Assembly (NCBI GenBank): GCA_963709765.1
Contig: CAVPXL010000001.1
Span: 591,351 to 655,350, forward strand
Direction: 5' to 3'
DNA length: 64,000 nt
DNA from: Roseitranquillus sp963709765
Lineage (GTDB): Bacteria > Pseudomonadota > Alphaproteobacteria > Rhodobacterales > Rhodobacteraceae
The notes beneath the pieces were generated by a model. The model ran no database searches. It saw only the letters and a list, made by a program, of their open reading frames with translations, and was not told the DNA's origin. Below are positions 26,917 to 38,545 of this stretch, piece after piece. A program made the position numbers and the translations under genes. Positions within the stretch are counted from its first letter, which is position 1, and each line of letters opens with the position of its first letter.

Positions 26917-28817
26917 CGCCCCCCCTTCTTCATGATTTCCGCCACGTGCGCGACCCGCTGGTCCCGGCCCAGGGCTTCCGGGGTCTCCGGCAGCCGGCGG
27001 CGCCAGTTGGGATGCTCGTCCACGGTTCCCGGCAGGTTCGGCTGCTCCACCAGACCCATGACGTCCTCGATCTGGACCGCGACCAGCGCCGAACTGGTGC
27101 GGGCAAGATGCGCGTGCATCGCGTCGGTGTCCGCGCCACCCGCGGCCAGGTCGAAGGCCGCCACATCGGCTTCGCGCGCGGCGCAGGCACGCCGTGCAGT
27201 GCGGCGGTCGATATCGCCGACTTTCTGACGCCACTCGATGTCGCGCGCGCTGCGCCAGCCGAGATAGGTCGGCAGATCATGGGTCCCGAACGACGCCAGC
27301 GCGCGAGGTTCCCATGTCTCGGGATCGCGGAAGGCGCCGTCCCCGTCCCGCTCGAACATCGCGACGCGGCAGCCCAGGAGGCCGGCGTTGGCGAGGTCTT
27401 CCGGAAGGCCCTGGGGCACGTTGCCAAGGTCTTCGCCGATGATCACGGCCCCGGCACGATGCGCCTCGATGCGGGCCACCGCGAGCATCGCGGCCTTGGG
27501 CATCCGCACGTAGGAGCCCGGCGCGTCGGGCGGCACCCAGAACGCGCGGTCAAAGCCCAGAATGTGGTCGATGCGCAGAAGCCGCGCGTAGCGCAGTTGC
27601 GTGCGAAGGGTGTCGATCAGCGGACGGAATCCGTCCAGCGCCAGGGCGCGCGGGTTGAACGGGGCGAGGCCCCAGTTCTGTCCGTCGGCCGAGAACGCGT
27701 CCGGGGGCGCGCCGAGAGAGACGCCTCTGGCGAACGCCTCCGGTTCGCTCCACGTCTCGGCACCGTGGGGGTGGGTGCCCACCGCCAGGTCGAGATAGAG
27801 ACCGTAGGTCATGCCGGCCTCTCTCGCCGAGACGGCGGCGTCGAGAAGCTGGGTTTCGGCCTGCCATTGCAGGAACGCGTGAAGCCGGACGCGGTCGAGC
27901 GTTCCGGCCGCGAACGTCGCTACCGCCGAGGAGTCGGGCGCGTGAAAATCCTTCGGCCACTCGTTCCAGTAGGGCCCGAAGGTTTCCGACAGAACCTGAT
28001 GCACGGCGAAGGTGTGAAGCGTGTCGTCCTGATCGCGCAGCCAGGCCTCGAACCGCGGATCGCCCCCCGCCTTCTCGAAGCTTCGGAACGCGGTCTCGAG
28101 TGCGTCGAGCTTGGACGATCGCGCGGCCGCGTAGTCGATGAGCGGCCCGTCGGCGGCCTGGTCTTGCGCGACCGCGACCGCGACGTGAAGCACGTTGAGG
28201 CGGCGGCGATGGGAAGGCGAATAGGGGCTGTTCGCGTTGGCATCCTCAAGAAAACCCGCGTGAACCGGGTTCATTCCGACGAAGGCGGCGCCTTGCCGCG
28301 CAAGCCCCTCGGATGCCCTCGCGAGATCGGAATAGTCGCCGATCCCGCCCCTTGACGGCGGACGGAGTCCATAGAGCGGCAGCGTCAGGCCCCATGCCCG
28401 ATCCGGCAGTGGCGGCGTCGGCGGCACGGCGAGCACCATCGCGACGTCCCCGCCGGCCGCCAACGTATGGTAGCCGACCGGCAGTGGCGGCGGCGACTCG
28501 TCCGCCACACCCGACAATTCGGTGCCGTCTTCGAGCTGCAGCCGCCAGCGGCGGGCTTCGTTGGCGAGCGGCAGCTTGCCTGGCGCTCCCGCCTCCACCA
28601 CTGTCCAGAGCGGCACATGCCGCGCGTCGCGGGCTGCCTTCAGCTCGGCCAGCTGGTCCTCGGCCTCGTCGTCGGTGGTCGCGGCGAGACCCATCGCCGC
28701 CAGAATCGGACGCAGCGTCTCGGGCGACGCCGCGCGCTCCTCGTCCATCTGGTCATGATAGGTCGTGGCGATCCCCGCCGCGCGCGCGAGGTCGCGAAGC
28801 GGTTCGCCGCTGCTCAT
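26913..28817 (-). CDS. malQ: 4-alpha-glucanotransferase (amylomaltase)
   Basis: A 634-residue GH77 enzyme, which transfers alpha-1,4-glucan segments. Visible motifs: SRGGIGDYSDLARASEGLA, NSPYSPSHRRRLN, LRIDHILGFDRAFWVP (nucleophile Asp), GAVIIGEDLGNVP (acid/base Glu) and SFGTHDLPTYLGWR (third Asp). The N-terminal ~130 residues form the extra domain seen in many proteobacterial MalQ. It overlaps both neighbours by 4 bp and probably recycles short glucans made by GlgX and GlgP. Confidence 0.93.
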   Translation of the reverse strand: MSSGEPLRDLARAAGIATTYHDQMDEERAASPETLRPILAAMGLAATTDDEAEDQLAELKAARDARHVPLWTVVEAGAPGKLPLANEARRWRLQLEDGTELSGVADESPPPLPVGYHTLAAGGDVAMVLAVPPTPPLPDRAWGLTLPLYGLRPPSRGGIGDYSDLARASEGLARQGAAFVGMNPVHAGFLEDANANSPYSPSHRRRLNVLHVAVAVAQDQAADGPLIDYAAARSSKLDALETAFRSFEKAGGDPRFEAWLRDQDDTLHTFAVHQVLSETFGPYWNEWPKDFHAPDSSAVATFAAGTLDRVRLHAFLQWQAETQLLDAAVSAREAGMTYGLYLDLAVGTHPHGAETWSEPEAFARGVSLGAPPDAFSADGQNWGLAPFNPRALALDGFRPLIDTLRTQLRYARLLRIDHILGFDRAFWVPPDAPGSYVRMPKAAMLAVARIEAHRAGAVIIGEDLGNVPQGLPEDLANAGLLGCRVAMFERDGDGAFRDPETWEPRALASFGTHDLPTYLGWRSARDIEWRQKVGDIDRRTARRACAAREADVAAFDLAAGGADTDAMHAHLARTSSALVAVQIEDVMGLVEQPNLPGTVDEHPNWRRRLPETPEALGRDQRVAHVAEIMKKGGR

Positions 28818-30901
28818 TCCTCGGCGCCCTTCACCAGAACGACCACGGATTGGGCGTCGACCCGGATCTTTCCGCGCACGGCGTTCGGGCCGCTATCGGG
28901 CGCGGCGGTATCGATATGGGAGATCCAGTGCCGCCCCTCGGTCGGATCGGGCAGAACCACATCGACCGTCTCTCCGGCATTGAAGACCGCGAAGATCGCG
29001 TCATCGCGCGCCGCATAGTCCGGGCTGTCGGCGGCGGTGCGCTTTTCGACCGCGATGAACCTCAGGTCCGGATCCGCCCAATCCTCGTCGTGCATCTGTT
29101 TGCCGTCGGACCGCCACCAGAAGAGGTCCTGCTTACCGTCCTCGCGCAGGACGGAATGGAGGAAGCGTTTCTGCCGCACGATCGGGTTCGCCTTGCGGAA
29201 GGCGATCATGTGCGCCACGAAATCCTGGAAGTCCTGATCCGCGCCGGACCAGTCGACCCAGCCGATCTCGTTGTCCTGACAATAGGCGTTGTTGTTGCCG
29301 CCCTGACTGTTGCCCATCTCGTCACCGGCCAGGAGCATCGGCGTTCCCTGGCTGAGAAGAAGGGTCGCCATCATGTTGCGTTTGCGGCGGGCGCGCATTG
29401 CAAGGATGTCGGGGTCGTCGGTCCCGCCCTCCGCGCCCATGTTGTCCGACCAGTTCTCGTTGTGGCCATCGTTGCCGTCTTCGCCATTCGCCTCGTTGTG
29501 TTTTTCATCGTAGCTGACCACGTCCTCGAGCGTGAAGCCGTCATGGGCCGTCAGGAAGTTGACAGACGCGATCGCCGGGCGCCCCGAATGATCGAACTGC
29601 GCCGCCGAGCCGGTGAGCCGGTCCGCGAGTTCGGGCAGCATGCCCCTGTCACCGCGCCAGAAGCGGCGCACACCGTCGCGGTACTTGTCGTTCCACTCCA
29701 GGAAGGGCGGCGGGAACGCACCCAGCTGGTAACCGCCGGGTCCGATGTCCCACGGCTCGGCGATGAGCTTGACCTTGGTCAGCACCGGATCCTGGCGCAG
29801 CGCGTCGAAGAAGGCGGCGCCGCGGTCGAACCCGCCCTCGTCCACCCGGCCGAGGGTCGAGCAGAGGTCGAAGCGGAAGCCGTCAACATGCATCACCTCG
29901 ACCCAGTAGCGCAGCGAATCCATGATCATCCGCAGAACCATCGGGTGATCGACATTCACCGTGTTGCCGGTGCCGGTATCGTTCACGTGATAGCGCCGGT
30001 CCGGCATCAGCCGGTAGTAGCTGGCGTTGTCGAGCCCGCGGAAGCTGAGCGTCGGCCCCAGCTCGCTGCCCTCGCAGGTGTGGTTGTAGACCACGTCCAT
30101 CAGGACCTCGATTCCGGCGTTATGGTAGCGGGCCACCATCTGCTGGAACTCGGTGATCTGGCCGCCATGCAGGTAACGCGGGTCCGGTGCAAAGAAGCCC
30201 AGCGTCTGATAACCCCAGTAATTCGTGAGGTTCTTGTCCACCAGAAAGCGATCGTTGAGGAACGCCTGGGCGGGCAGCAACTCCAAGGCGGTGATACCGA
30301 GCTTGGTCAGATGCTCCAGCACCGGGTCCGAGGCCAGCGCCATGAAACTGCCGCGCTGGTGCACGTCCGGGTGGAGCTTGGTCAGCCCCTTGGCATGCGC
30401 CTCGTAAATCACCGTCTGGTGGATTGGCGTCATCGGTGCGCGGTCTTCGCCCCAGGAAAAAGCCGGATCGACCACGATGGAGCGCGGCATGTAGGGCGCG
30501 CTGTCGCGGGTGTCGAAGGACAGATCCGCGTCGCGGTGCCCGATCTTGTAGCCCATCAGGGCATCGTGCCAGCGCGGATGACCCGTCAACCGCTTGGCGT
30601 AGGGGTCGACCAGCAGTTTGTGGTGATTGAACCGGTGTCCCTTGTGCGGGGCGTAGGGCCCGTGCGCGCGGAACCCGTACATGCGCCCCGGACGCATTCC
30701 GGACACGTAGCCGTGCCAGACATCGCCGTCGCGTTCGGGCAGGTCGATCTGGTCGACCTCGTGTTTCCCATCCTCCGAGAACAGGCACAGCACCATTCTT
30801 TCGGCGTGCTCCGAGAACACGGCGAAGTTCACTCCGTCCCCGTCGAACGTGGCGCCGAGCGGCGCGGGTCGGCCAGGGGCTATTCGCAGATTTCCAATCA
30901 T
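28814..30901 (-). CDS. glgX: Glycogen debranching enzyme
   Basis: A 695-residue GH13 isoamylase-type enzyme that cleaves alpha-1,6 branches of phosphorylase-limit dextrin. The N-terminal CBM48-like domain starts GRPAPLGATFDGDGVNFAVF. Catalytic motifs are VMDVVYNHTCEGSE, DGFRFDLCSTLGR (nucleophile), KLIAEPWDIGPGGYQLG (acid/base) and FLTAHDGFTLEDVVSY. The ATG at 30901 (MIGNLRIAPG) gives a 4-bp overlap with glgA; the frame is open further upstream. It works downstream of GlgP in glycogen breakdown. Confidence 0.95.
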   Translation of the reverse strand: MIGNLRIAPGRPAPLGATFDGDGVNFAVFSEHAERMVLCLFSEDGKHEVDQIDLPERDGDVWHGYVSGMRPGRMYGFRAHGPYAPHKGHRFNHHKLLVDPYAKRLTGHPRWHDALMGYKIGHRDADLSFDTRDSAPYMPRSIVVDPAFSWGEDRAPMTPIHQTVIYEAHAKGLTKLHPDVHQRGSFMALASDPVLEHLTKLGITALELLPAQAFLNDRFLVDKNLTNYWGYQTLGFFAPDPRYLHGGQITEFQQMVARYHNAGIEVLMDVVYNHTCEGSELGPTLSFRGLDNASYYRLMPDRRYHVNDTGTGNTVNVDHPMVLRMIMDSLRYWVEVMHVDGFRFDLCSTLGRVDEGGFDRGAAFFDALRQDPVLTKVKLIAEPWDIGPGGYQLGAFPPPFLEWNDKYRDGVRRFWRGDRGMLPELADRLTGSAAQFDHSGRPAIASVNFLTAHDGFTLEDVVSYDEKHNEANGEDGNDGHNENWSDNMGAEGGTDDPDILAMRARRKRNMMATLLLSQGTPMLLAGDEMGNSQGGNNNAYCQDNEIGWVDWSGADQDFQDFVAHMIAFRKANPIVRQKRFLHSVLREDGKQDLFWWRSDGKQMHDEDWADPDLRFIAVEKRTAADSPDYAARDDAIFAVFNAGETVDVVLPDPTEGRHWISHIDTAAPDSGPNAVRGKIRVDAQSVVVLVKGAEE

Positions 30902-32319
30902 ATTGTTCCGACGACATCCTCGTAAAGGGCGGCATACTCCGCCGCAGAAGCGTCCCAGCCAACCTGCTGTGACATTGCGTTTCGTTGCAGACGAGCCCAA
31001 ACGTCGGGAACGGCAAAAAGTTCGCAGACCTGTGCCAGCGCGTCACCAAGCCGGCGCGCCGTGACCGGCGCGAACTGGACACCCGTGGCGACACCGGCGC
31101 GCAGCGCCATCGGATTAGCATGCACGACCGTGTCGGCAAGCCCCCCGGTCAGCGCAACCACCGGAATCGTGCCATAGCGCAGACCGTAGAGCTGGGTAAG
31201 CCCGCACGGCTCGAAGCGCGAAGGCACCGCGATGACGTCGGATCCGGCGATGATCCGGTGAGAGAGCCCTTCGTCATAGCCGATCCGCACGGCCACCCGA
31301 GGATCGCGTCCTGCCAGATCGCGCCAGGCGCCTTCGAGCTCGACGGAGCCCGAGCCCAGCATCACCAGCCGCCCGTCGCGTTCCAGCAGACGCGGCAGCG
31401 CCTCGATCAGCAGGTCGAGCCCCTTCTGTCCGGTCAGGCGCGACACCACGCCCACCACCGGCCCCTCGCCCCCGCCCAGGCCCATCTCGCGCAGAAGTGC
31501 CGCCCGGGCGGCGGCCTTGCCGGAGGGCTCACCGTAATTTTCGATCGCGGGATCGGTTCTGGGGTTCCACACGTCAAGATCGATGCCGTTGAGAATGCCC
31601 CGGAGATCCGCCGCGCGACCGCGGATGACACCGTCGAACCCCAGCCCGAACTCGGGCGTCTGCAACTCCAGCGCATAGGTCGGACTGACGGTCGTGATGC
31701 GATCGGCAAAGACCAGCCCGGCTTTCAGCGCGCTGGCGTTGCCCCAGTATTCGTAGCCTTCCGCCCTGAAATGGTGACGCGGAAGGCGCAAGCCCTCGAT
31801 CATCCATTCGGGCGCCAGCCCGGGGAAGGCGATGTTGTGGATCGTGAAGATGCTTTTCGGTCCGCCCGGCGGCAGATAGAGCGGCGCGAACCCCGCCTGC
31901 CAGTCGTGCGCATGGAGCACGTCGGCCCGCCAGTCGCCATCGCCCTCCACGGAAACGCGCGTGGCCATCCAGGAAAGCGCCGCGAACCGCCGCGGGTTGT
32001 CGGCCCAATCCTGTCCGGTCGCATCGAGGTAGATCGTCCCGTCACGCTCGTAGAGATGGGGTGCCCGCACGACGTAGAGGGTGAGGCCAGCCACACGGGC
32101 GCGACGGACCTCCCCCGGGCCACCGAACAGGTCGGTCTCGGCCGCCACCTGTTCGCTGTCGCCCAGCGCGTCGAGCACACCCGGATAGCCGGGCAGCATG
32201 ACCCTCATGTCGCAGCCATGGCCGGCGAGCGCCGCCGGCAAGGCGCCGACCACGTCCGCCAGGCCGCCCGTCTTGATCAGCGGCGCGCATTCCGACGCCA
32301 CCGAAAGGATTCTCGTCAC
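30898..32319 (-). CDS. glgA: Glycogen synthase (ADP-glucose)
   Basis: A 473-residue GT5 glycogen synthase. The ADP-glucose binding KTGGLADVVGALPAAL is near residue 15. The C-terminal Rossmann half has VVGVVSRLTGQKGLDLL and the catalytic PSRFEPCGLTQLYGLRYG. A GTG start at 32319 overlaps the glgC stop as GTGA. The frame remains open to 32595 inside glgC, but that extension has no family similarity. It elongates alpha-1,4-glucan from ADP-glucose made by GlgC. Confidence 0.95.
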   Translation of the reverse strand: MTRILSVASECAPLIKTGGLADVVGALPAALAGHGCDMRVMLPGYPGVLDALGDSEQVAAETDLFGGPGEVRRARVAGLTLYVVRAPHLYERDGTIYLDATGQDWADNPRRFAALSWMATRVSVEGDGDWRADVLHAHDWQAGFAPLYLPPGGPKSIFTIHNIAFPGLAPEWMIEGLRLPRHHFRAEGYEYWGNASALKAGLVFADRITTVSPTYALELQTPEFGLGFDGVIRGRAADLRGILNGIDLDVWNPRTDPAIENYGEPSGKAAARAALLREMGLGGGEGPVVGVVSRLTGQKGLDLLIEALPRLLERDGRLVMLGSGSVELEGAWRDLAGRDPRVAVRIGYDEGLSHRIIAGSDVIAVPSRFEPCGLTQLYGLRYGTIPVVALTGGLADTVVHANPMALRAGVATGVQFAPVTARRLGDALAQVCELFAVPDVWARLQRNAMSQQVGWDASAAEYAALYEDVVGTI

Positions 32320-33581
32320 AGAGACGCTTCCCTTGCGTCGATCATGCTCTGCGTGATGAGCGTCACGCCGCCCTCGGTCACGCGGAACCACTTCCGGTCC
32401 TCGTCCGGATCCTCGCCGACGACGAGCCCCTCGGGGATCCGGACATCGCTGTCGATGACCACCTTGTGCAGGCGCGCCGAGCGTTCGATGACCACACGCG
32501 GCATCACGACAGCCTCTTCCAGGACCGAGTAGGAGTTGGCGTGGACCTTGGTGAACAGCAGCGAGTTGCGAACCTCGGTGCCCGAGATGATGCATCCGCC
32601 CGACACGAGGCTCGACACGGCAATGCCGCGACGGTCCTCCTGGTCATGGATGAACTTGGCTGGCGGGACATGCTCGGAATAGGTCCAGATCGGCCAGTTG
32701 CGATCCCACAGGTCCAGATCCGGTTCGAAATCGGTCAGATCGATATTCGCCTTCCAGAGCGCGTCGACCGTCCCCACGTCGCGCCAGTATGCCTCGTCGC
32801 TCGGGTCGGACTTGACGCAGCTTTCGGTAAAACGGTGCGCAATTGCTTTGCCGTCGCGCACGATGGCCGGGATGATGTCGCCACCGAAATCGTGCTTGCT
32901 GTCGGGATCCGCTGCGTCGCGGCGCAGCAGTTCTCGCAGGAACGGCCAGGCGAAGACGTAGATTCCCATCGAGGCCAGCGTCACGTCGGGATCGTCGGGC
33001 GTACCCGGCGGATCGGCCGGCTTTTCAAGGAACGACGTCACCCGATCGTTCTCGTCGATGGCCATCACGCCGAAAGCCGACGCCTCCTCTCGCGGAACGG
33101 TCAGGCAGCCCACCGTCACGTCGGCGCCGCTCTCGACGTGCTGGCGCAACATGACCTCGTAATCCATCTTGTAGACGTGGTCGCCGGCAAGGATCAGGAC
33201 GTAATCCACGTCATAGCTGTCCACGATGTCGATGTTCTGCGTGACCGCGTCGGCGGTGCCGAGATACCATTGCGTCTCGCTCACCCGCTGGCTCGCGGGC
33301 AGGATGTCGAGATACTCGTTCCGCTCCGCCCGGAAGAAGTTCCAGCCGCGCTGGCAGTGGCGGATCAGGCTGTGAGCCTTGTACTGCGTGGCGATGGCCA
33401 TCTTGCGAATACCGGAATTCAACGCGTTCGACAGGGCGAAATCGATGATCCGCGTCTTGCCGCCAAAGTAGACCGCTGGCTTGGCCCGGTAGTCCGTCAG
33501 CTCCTTCAGGCGGCTGCCCCGCCCTCCCGCCAGAACGAAGGCCATGCTGCGACTTGTAAGACGTTGCGCTGGATTGGTCAT
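32316..33581 (-). CDS. glgC: Glucose-1-phosphate adenylyltransferase
   Basis: A 421-residue ADP-glucose pyrophosphorylase, the committed step of glycogen synthesis. Motifs: FVLAGGRGSRLKELTDYRAKPAV-type nucleotide loop at residue 15, YVLILAGDHVYKMDYE, SFLEKPADPPGTPDD, and a C-terminal left-handed beta-helix region (SLVSGGCIISGTEVRNSLL). First gene of a six-gene unit in which every junction is a 4-bp overlap. The promoter must lie in 33582-33757, downstream of the glgP terminator. Confidence 0.96.
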   Translation of the reverse strand: MTNPAQRLTSRSMAFVLAGGRGSRLKELTDYRAKPAVYFGGKTRIIDFALSNALNSGIRKMAIATQYKAHSLIRHCQRGWNFFRAERNEYLDILPASQRVSETQWYLGTADAVTQNIDIVDSYDVDYVLILAGDHVYKMDYEVMLRQHVESGADVTVGCLTVPREEASAFGVMAIDENDRVTSFLEKPADPPGTPDDPDVTLASMGIYVFAWPFLRELLRRDAADPDSKHDFGGDIIPAIVRDGKAIAHRFTESCVKSDPSDEAYWRDVGTVDALWKANIDLTDFEPDLDLWDRNWPIWTYSEHVPPAKFIHDQEDRRGIAVSSLVSGGCIISGTEVRNSLLFTKVHANSYSVLEEAVVMPRVVIERSARLHKVVIDSDVRIPEGLVVGEDPDEDRKWFRVTEGGVTLITQSMIDAREASL

Positions 33582-33722
33582 TTCTGCGTTCCCCCGCTGT
33601 GGACCTCATTGTACCGTCCAGGCCGGTTCTCGGTCGCCGCCCCTGCGGTCAAGGGTCCGCCAGATTTCATTAAAGATCAACGAGCAATAGAAGCTCGACG
33701 ACTTCGGGCGGTTTCAGGCGGA

Positions 33723-33740
33723 CCGTGACGAACGTCACGG
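33723..33740. promoter_or_regulatory. 18-bp palindrome upstream of glgC
   Basis: CCGTGACGAACGTCACGG is a perfect 8-bp inverted repeat with an AA centre, 142 bp upstream of the glgC start and just beyond the glgP terminator. No T tract follows, so an operator for a dimeric regulator is a better guess than a terminator. The regulator is not identifiable. Confidence 0.4.
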
Positions 33741-33757
33741 ATCGTCTGGAAGAACGC

Positions 33758-33787
33758 GAAAAGGCCAGGCATCATCTGCCTGGCCTT
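33758..33787 (-). terminator. Terminator of glgP
   Basis: Arms AAGGCCAGGC (33761-33770) and GCCTGGCCTT (33778-33787). Read on the minus strand the second arm leads into CTTTTCGCG. It lies about 30 bp past the glgP stop, separating glgP from the glgC operon transcript. Confidence 0.8.
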
Positions 33788-33817
33788 CGTGACGCTGGCG
33801 TCGGGCCCGCGGCTTGC

Positions 33818-36253
<2,436 letters not shown>

Positions 36254-36312
36254 CGTCGTTCAACCTCGTTGCGTCGCCGAGGAGCCTCGCGACCCTCAAC
36301 TCCACCTTCACC

Positions 36313-36373
36313 CACTTACTGTTAACGCCAAACCTACTGGCGCCACAATTTTTTGCAGTATTCGCAGTAAGTG
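36313..36373. promoter_or_regulatory. Spaced 9-bp inverted repeat upstream of glgP
   Basis: CACTTACTG (36313-36321) and its exact complement CAGTAAGTG (36365-36373) flank an AT-rich stretch with ATTTTTTGC. The arms are 43 bp apart, on average about four to five DNA turns, as for a looping or bipartite operator. It sits between the galU stop (36388) and the glgP start (36253), where the glgP promoter must be. Function inferred only from position. Confidence 0.35.
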
Positions 36374-36387
36374 AGAGAAAGTGGCAG

Positions 36388-37287
36388 TCAGGCCGCTGCC
36401 GACGGCGCCCTCGACGCCACATATTCCTCCAGCACAGCCGCATATTCGGGCTGCCGCGAGGCGAGGAACAAGGTCGCCGAAAGCATTCCCGCCTTCGATC
36501 CGCAATCGAAGCGCTGTCCGGCCAGATAGCATCCCTTGAGCCCGACGTCTTCGATGCCCTTCGCAATGGCGTCCGTCAGCTGGATCTCATCGCCTGCTCC
36601 CGGTTTCTGGGTCGCGAGTGCGTCGAAGATCACGGGATCGAGGATATAGCGCCCGATCACGGCCGTCCGCGACGGGGCTTCGGCCGGATCGGGCTTCTCG
36701 ACCATGCCGTCGGCCGTCACGATGTTTCCATTGCGCGAAACCACCGAAAGCACACCGTAACTCGAAACAGCTTCCCGATCGACATCCATGACAGCGATCA
36801 TGTGGCCGCCGTCGGAGTGCTCGTAGGCAGTGATCATTTGCGCCAGACAACCGGCGCCATCGCACAGCATCAGGTCATCCGGCAGAATCACCGCTACCGG
36901 GCCGTCCAGCACGTGATCGCGTGCGCAGTTCACGGCATGACCGAGGCCAAGCGGCTTGTCCTGCATGACGAAGACGATGTCGTGTTCATCGTGGTCGAGC
37001 GCGTTGAGCTGAAGCTCTTTCGCCAGGCCTGCCTTTCCGCGCTGCCGCAACGTCTCGGCCAGCTCCTCATCGGCCTTCACGTAACGCTCGATCGCGTCCT
37101 TCGAAGGATGGCTGACAAAGATCATCCGCTCAATGCCGGCATCACGGGCCTCGTCGATCGCGTACTGGATCAGCGGGGTGTCGATGACGGGGAGCAATTC
37201 CTTTGGCGTCGCCTTGGTTGCCGGCAGGAAACGGGTTCCCAGCCCCGCCACGGGAAAAATCGCGGTCCGTACGCGGTTCGCACTCAT
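36388..37287 (-). CDS. galU: UTP-glucose-1-phosphate uridylyltransferase
   Basis: A 299-residue GalU producing UDP-glucose. The nucleotide-binding start reads AGLGTRFLPATKATPKELLP, followed by IQYAIDEARDAGIERM and the sugar-binding MVEKPDPAEAPS. The protein is of normal length. It uses the glucose-1-P pool shared with glgC, glgP and pgm, but has its own promoter region (37288-37434) divergent from gpsA. Confidence 0.95.
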   Translation of the reverse strand: MSANRVRTAIFPVAGLGTRFLPATKATPKELLPVIDTPLIQYAIDEARDAGIERMIFVSHPSKDAIERYVKADEELAETLRQRGKAGLAKELQLNALDHDEHDIVFVMQDKPLGLGHAVNCARDHVLDGPVAVILPDDLMLCDGAGCLAQMITAYEHSDGGHMIAVMDVDREAVSSYGVLSVVSRNGNIVTADGMVEKPDPAEAPSRTAVIGRYILDPVIFDALATQKPGAGDEIQLTDAIAKGIEDVGLKGCYLAGQRFDCGSKAGMLSATLFLASRQPEYAAVLEEYVASRAPSAAA

Positions 37288-37434
37288 TAAAACTACCTCC
37301 TACGTGGGCTCGCCCGGCGACATGGCTGCACTGCGGCAAATTCATTTAACGCGAAGACCCCGCCGGAGAAACCCGCTACGTCAGACTTGCGTTAACGTGA
37401 CGAGAACATTTGACGCCACAGAGGCCGCACAATC

Positions 37435-38535
37435 ATGACGGACAACGGTGCAGAACCCGGGTCGGTTCCGGCCCAGACGGAACCTTATGCCGAACCCGCC
37501 ATCGTAGGCGCCGGGGCGTGGGGAACAGCCCTCGGGGCAATCGCGGCGCGGTCGGGACGGACGGTACGGATCTGGGGACGGAACCCCGAGGTCGTGGCCG
37601 CGATCAACGCCGCAAACGAGAATCCGCACTACCTCCCCGGGGTGCCTTTGCCGACCTCGCTCTCGGCCAGTACCGACCTGCGGGATACGCTCGCGCGCGC
37701 CGGGGGCGTGCTCGTCGTGACGCCGTCACGGACGCTGCGCGAGGTCTGCCGCCGCATGCGACCCCATCTTTCCGAGGGCGTGCCGCTGCTCCTCTGTGCC
37801 AAGGGGATCGAACAGGGATCCGGCTTGCTGCTGGCCGATGTCGCCGCCGAAGAACTGCCAGGCCACCCGATCGGCGCATTGTCGGGACCGACCTTCGCCC
37901 GCGAGGCGGCACTCGGTCACCCCACCGCCGCCACGATCGCCTTCCGCTTCGCGCATCGCGACCGGCTCGCTCCTGCGCACAGCACCGCCGCGCGCTTCGC
38001 CCTCACCCTCAATGCGCCCGGGTTCCGGCCCTACGTCTCGGACGATCTTGTGGGGGTCGAAATCGGGGGCGCCGTCAAGAACGTCATCGCCATCGCCTGC
38101 GGCATGATGACGGGCGCCGGATTTGCCGAAAACACGCGCGCCCTGCTCATCACGCGCGGCATGGAAGAGATGAAGGTGCTGGCCGAGGCGCTGGGCGGCA
38201 AACGCGAAACGGTGTCGGGTCTTTCGGGGGCCGGCGATCTCATCCTGACCTGTTCCAGCGAGACCTCGCGGAACATGTCCCTCGGCGTTCAGCTCGGCCG
38301 CGGGTTAGGCCGGGAGGCATGTTTCGACGGCCGGGCCGTGGTTGTCGAGGGCGAGGTGAACGCGCGATCAGTGGTGCAGCTGGCACGGCTGATCGGCATC
38401 GACATGCCGATCTGCAAGACGGTCCACGCAATCCTGCACGAGGGCGCCGACATGCGCGCGGCCTTCACGGAGCTGTGGTCGCGTCCCTTGCGCGGCGAGC
38501 CGACGACGCTGTCGATCCGGCTCGACCACGACTAG
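37435..38535 (+). CDS. gpsA: Glycerol-3-phosphate dehydrogenase [NAD(P)+]
   Basis: A 366-residue GpsA, which reduces dihydroxyacetone phosphate to sn-glycerol-3-phosphate for phospholipid synthesis. The dinucleotide motif is AIVGAGAWGTALGAIAARSG. The substrate-binding lysine region is GVEIGGAVKNVIAIACGMMTG, and LSGAGDLILTCSSETSRN follows. The dinucleotide fold normally begins at residue 3-5; here about 22 low-complexity residues precede it, so the start may lie a little downstream or the N-terminus may carry an extension. Confidence 0.93.
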   Translation: MTDNGAEPGSVPAQTEPYAEPAIVGAGAWGTALGAIAARSGRTVRIWGRNPEVVAAINAANENPHYLPGVPLPTSLSASTDLRDTLARAGGVLVVTPSRTLREVCRRMRPHLSEGVPLLLCAKGIEQGSGLLLADVAAEELPGHPIGALSGPTFAREAALGHPTAATIAFRFAHRDRLAPAHSTAARFALTLNAPGFRPYVSDDLVGVEIGGAVKNVIAIACGMMTGAGFAENTRALLITRGMEEMKVLAEALGGKRETVSGLSGAGDLILTCSSETSRNMSLGVQLGRGLGREACFDGRAVVVEGEVNARSVVQLARLIGIDMPICKTVHAILHEGADMRAAFTELWSRPLRGEPTTLSIRLDHD

Positions 38536-38545
38536 CGACAGGAGG

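Noticed and set aside
28313..30925. 870-codon plus-strand frame opposite glgX and malQ
   Set aside because: Antisense shadow in high-GC DNA; the minus strand carries complete glgX and malQ motifs.
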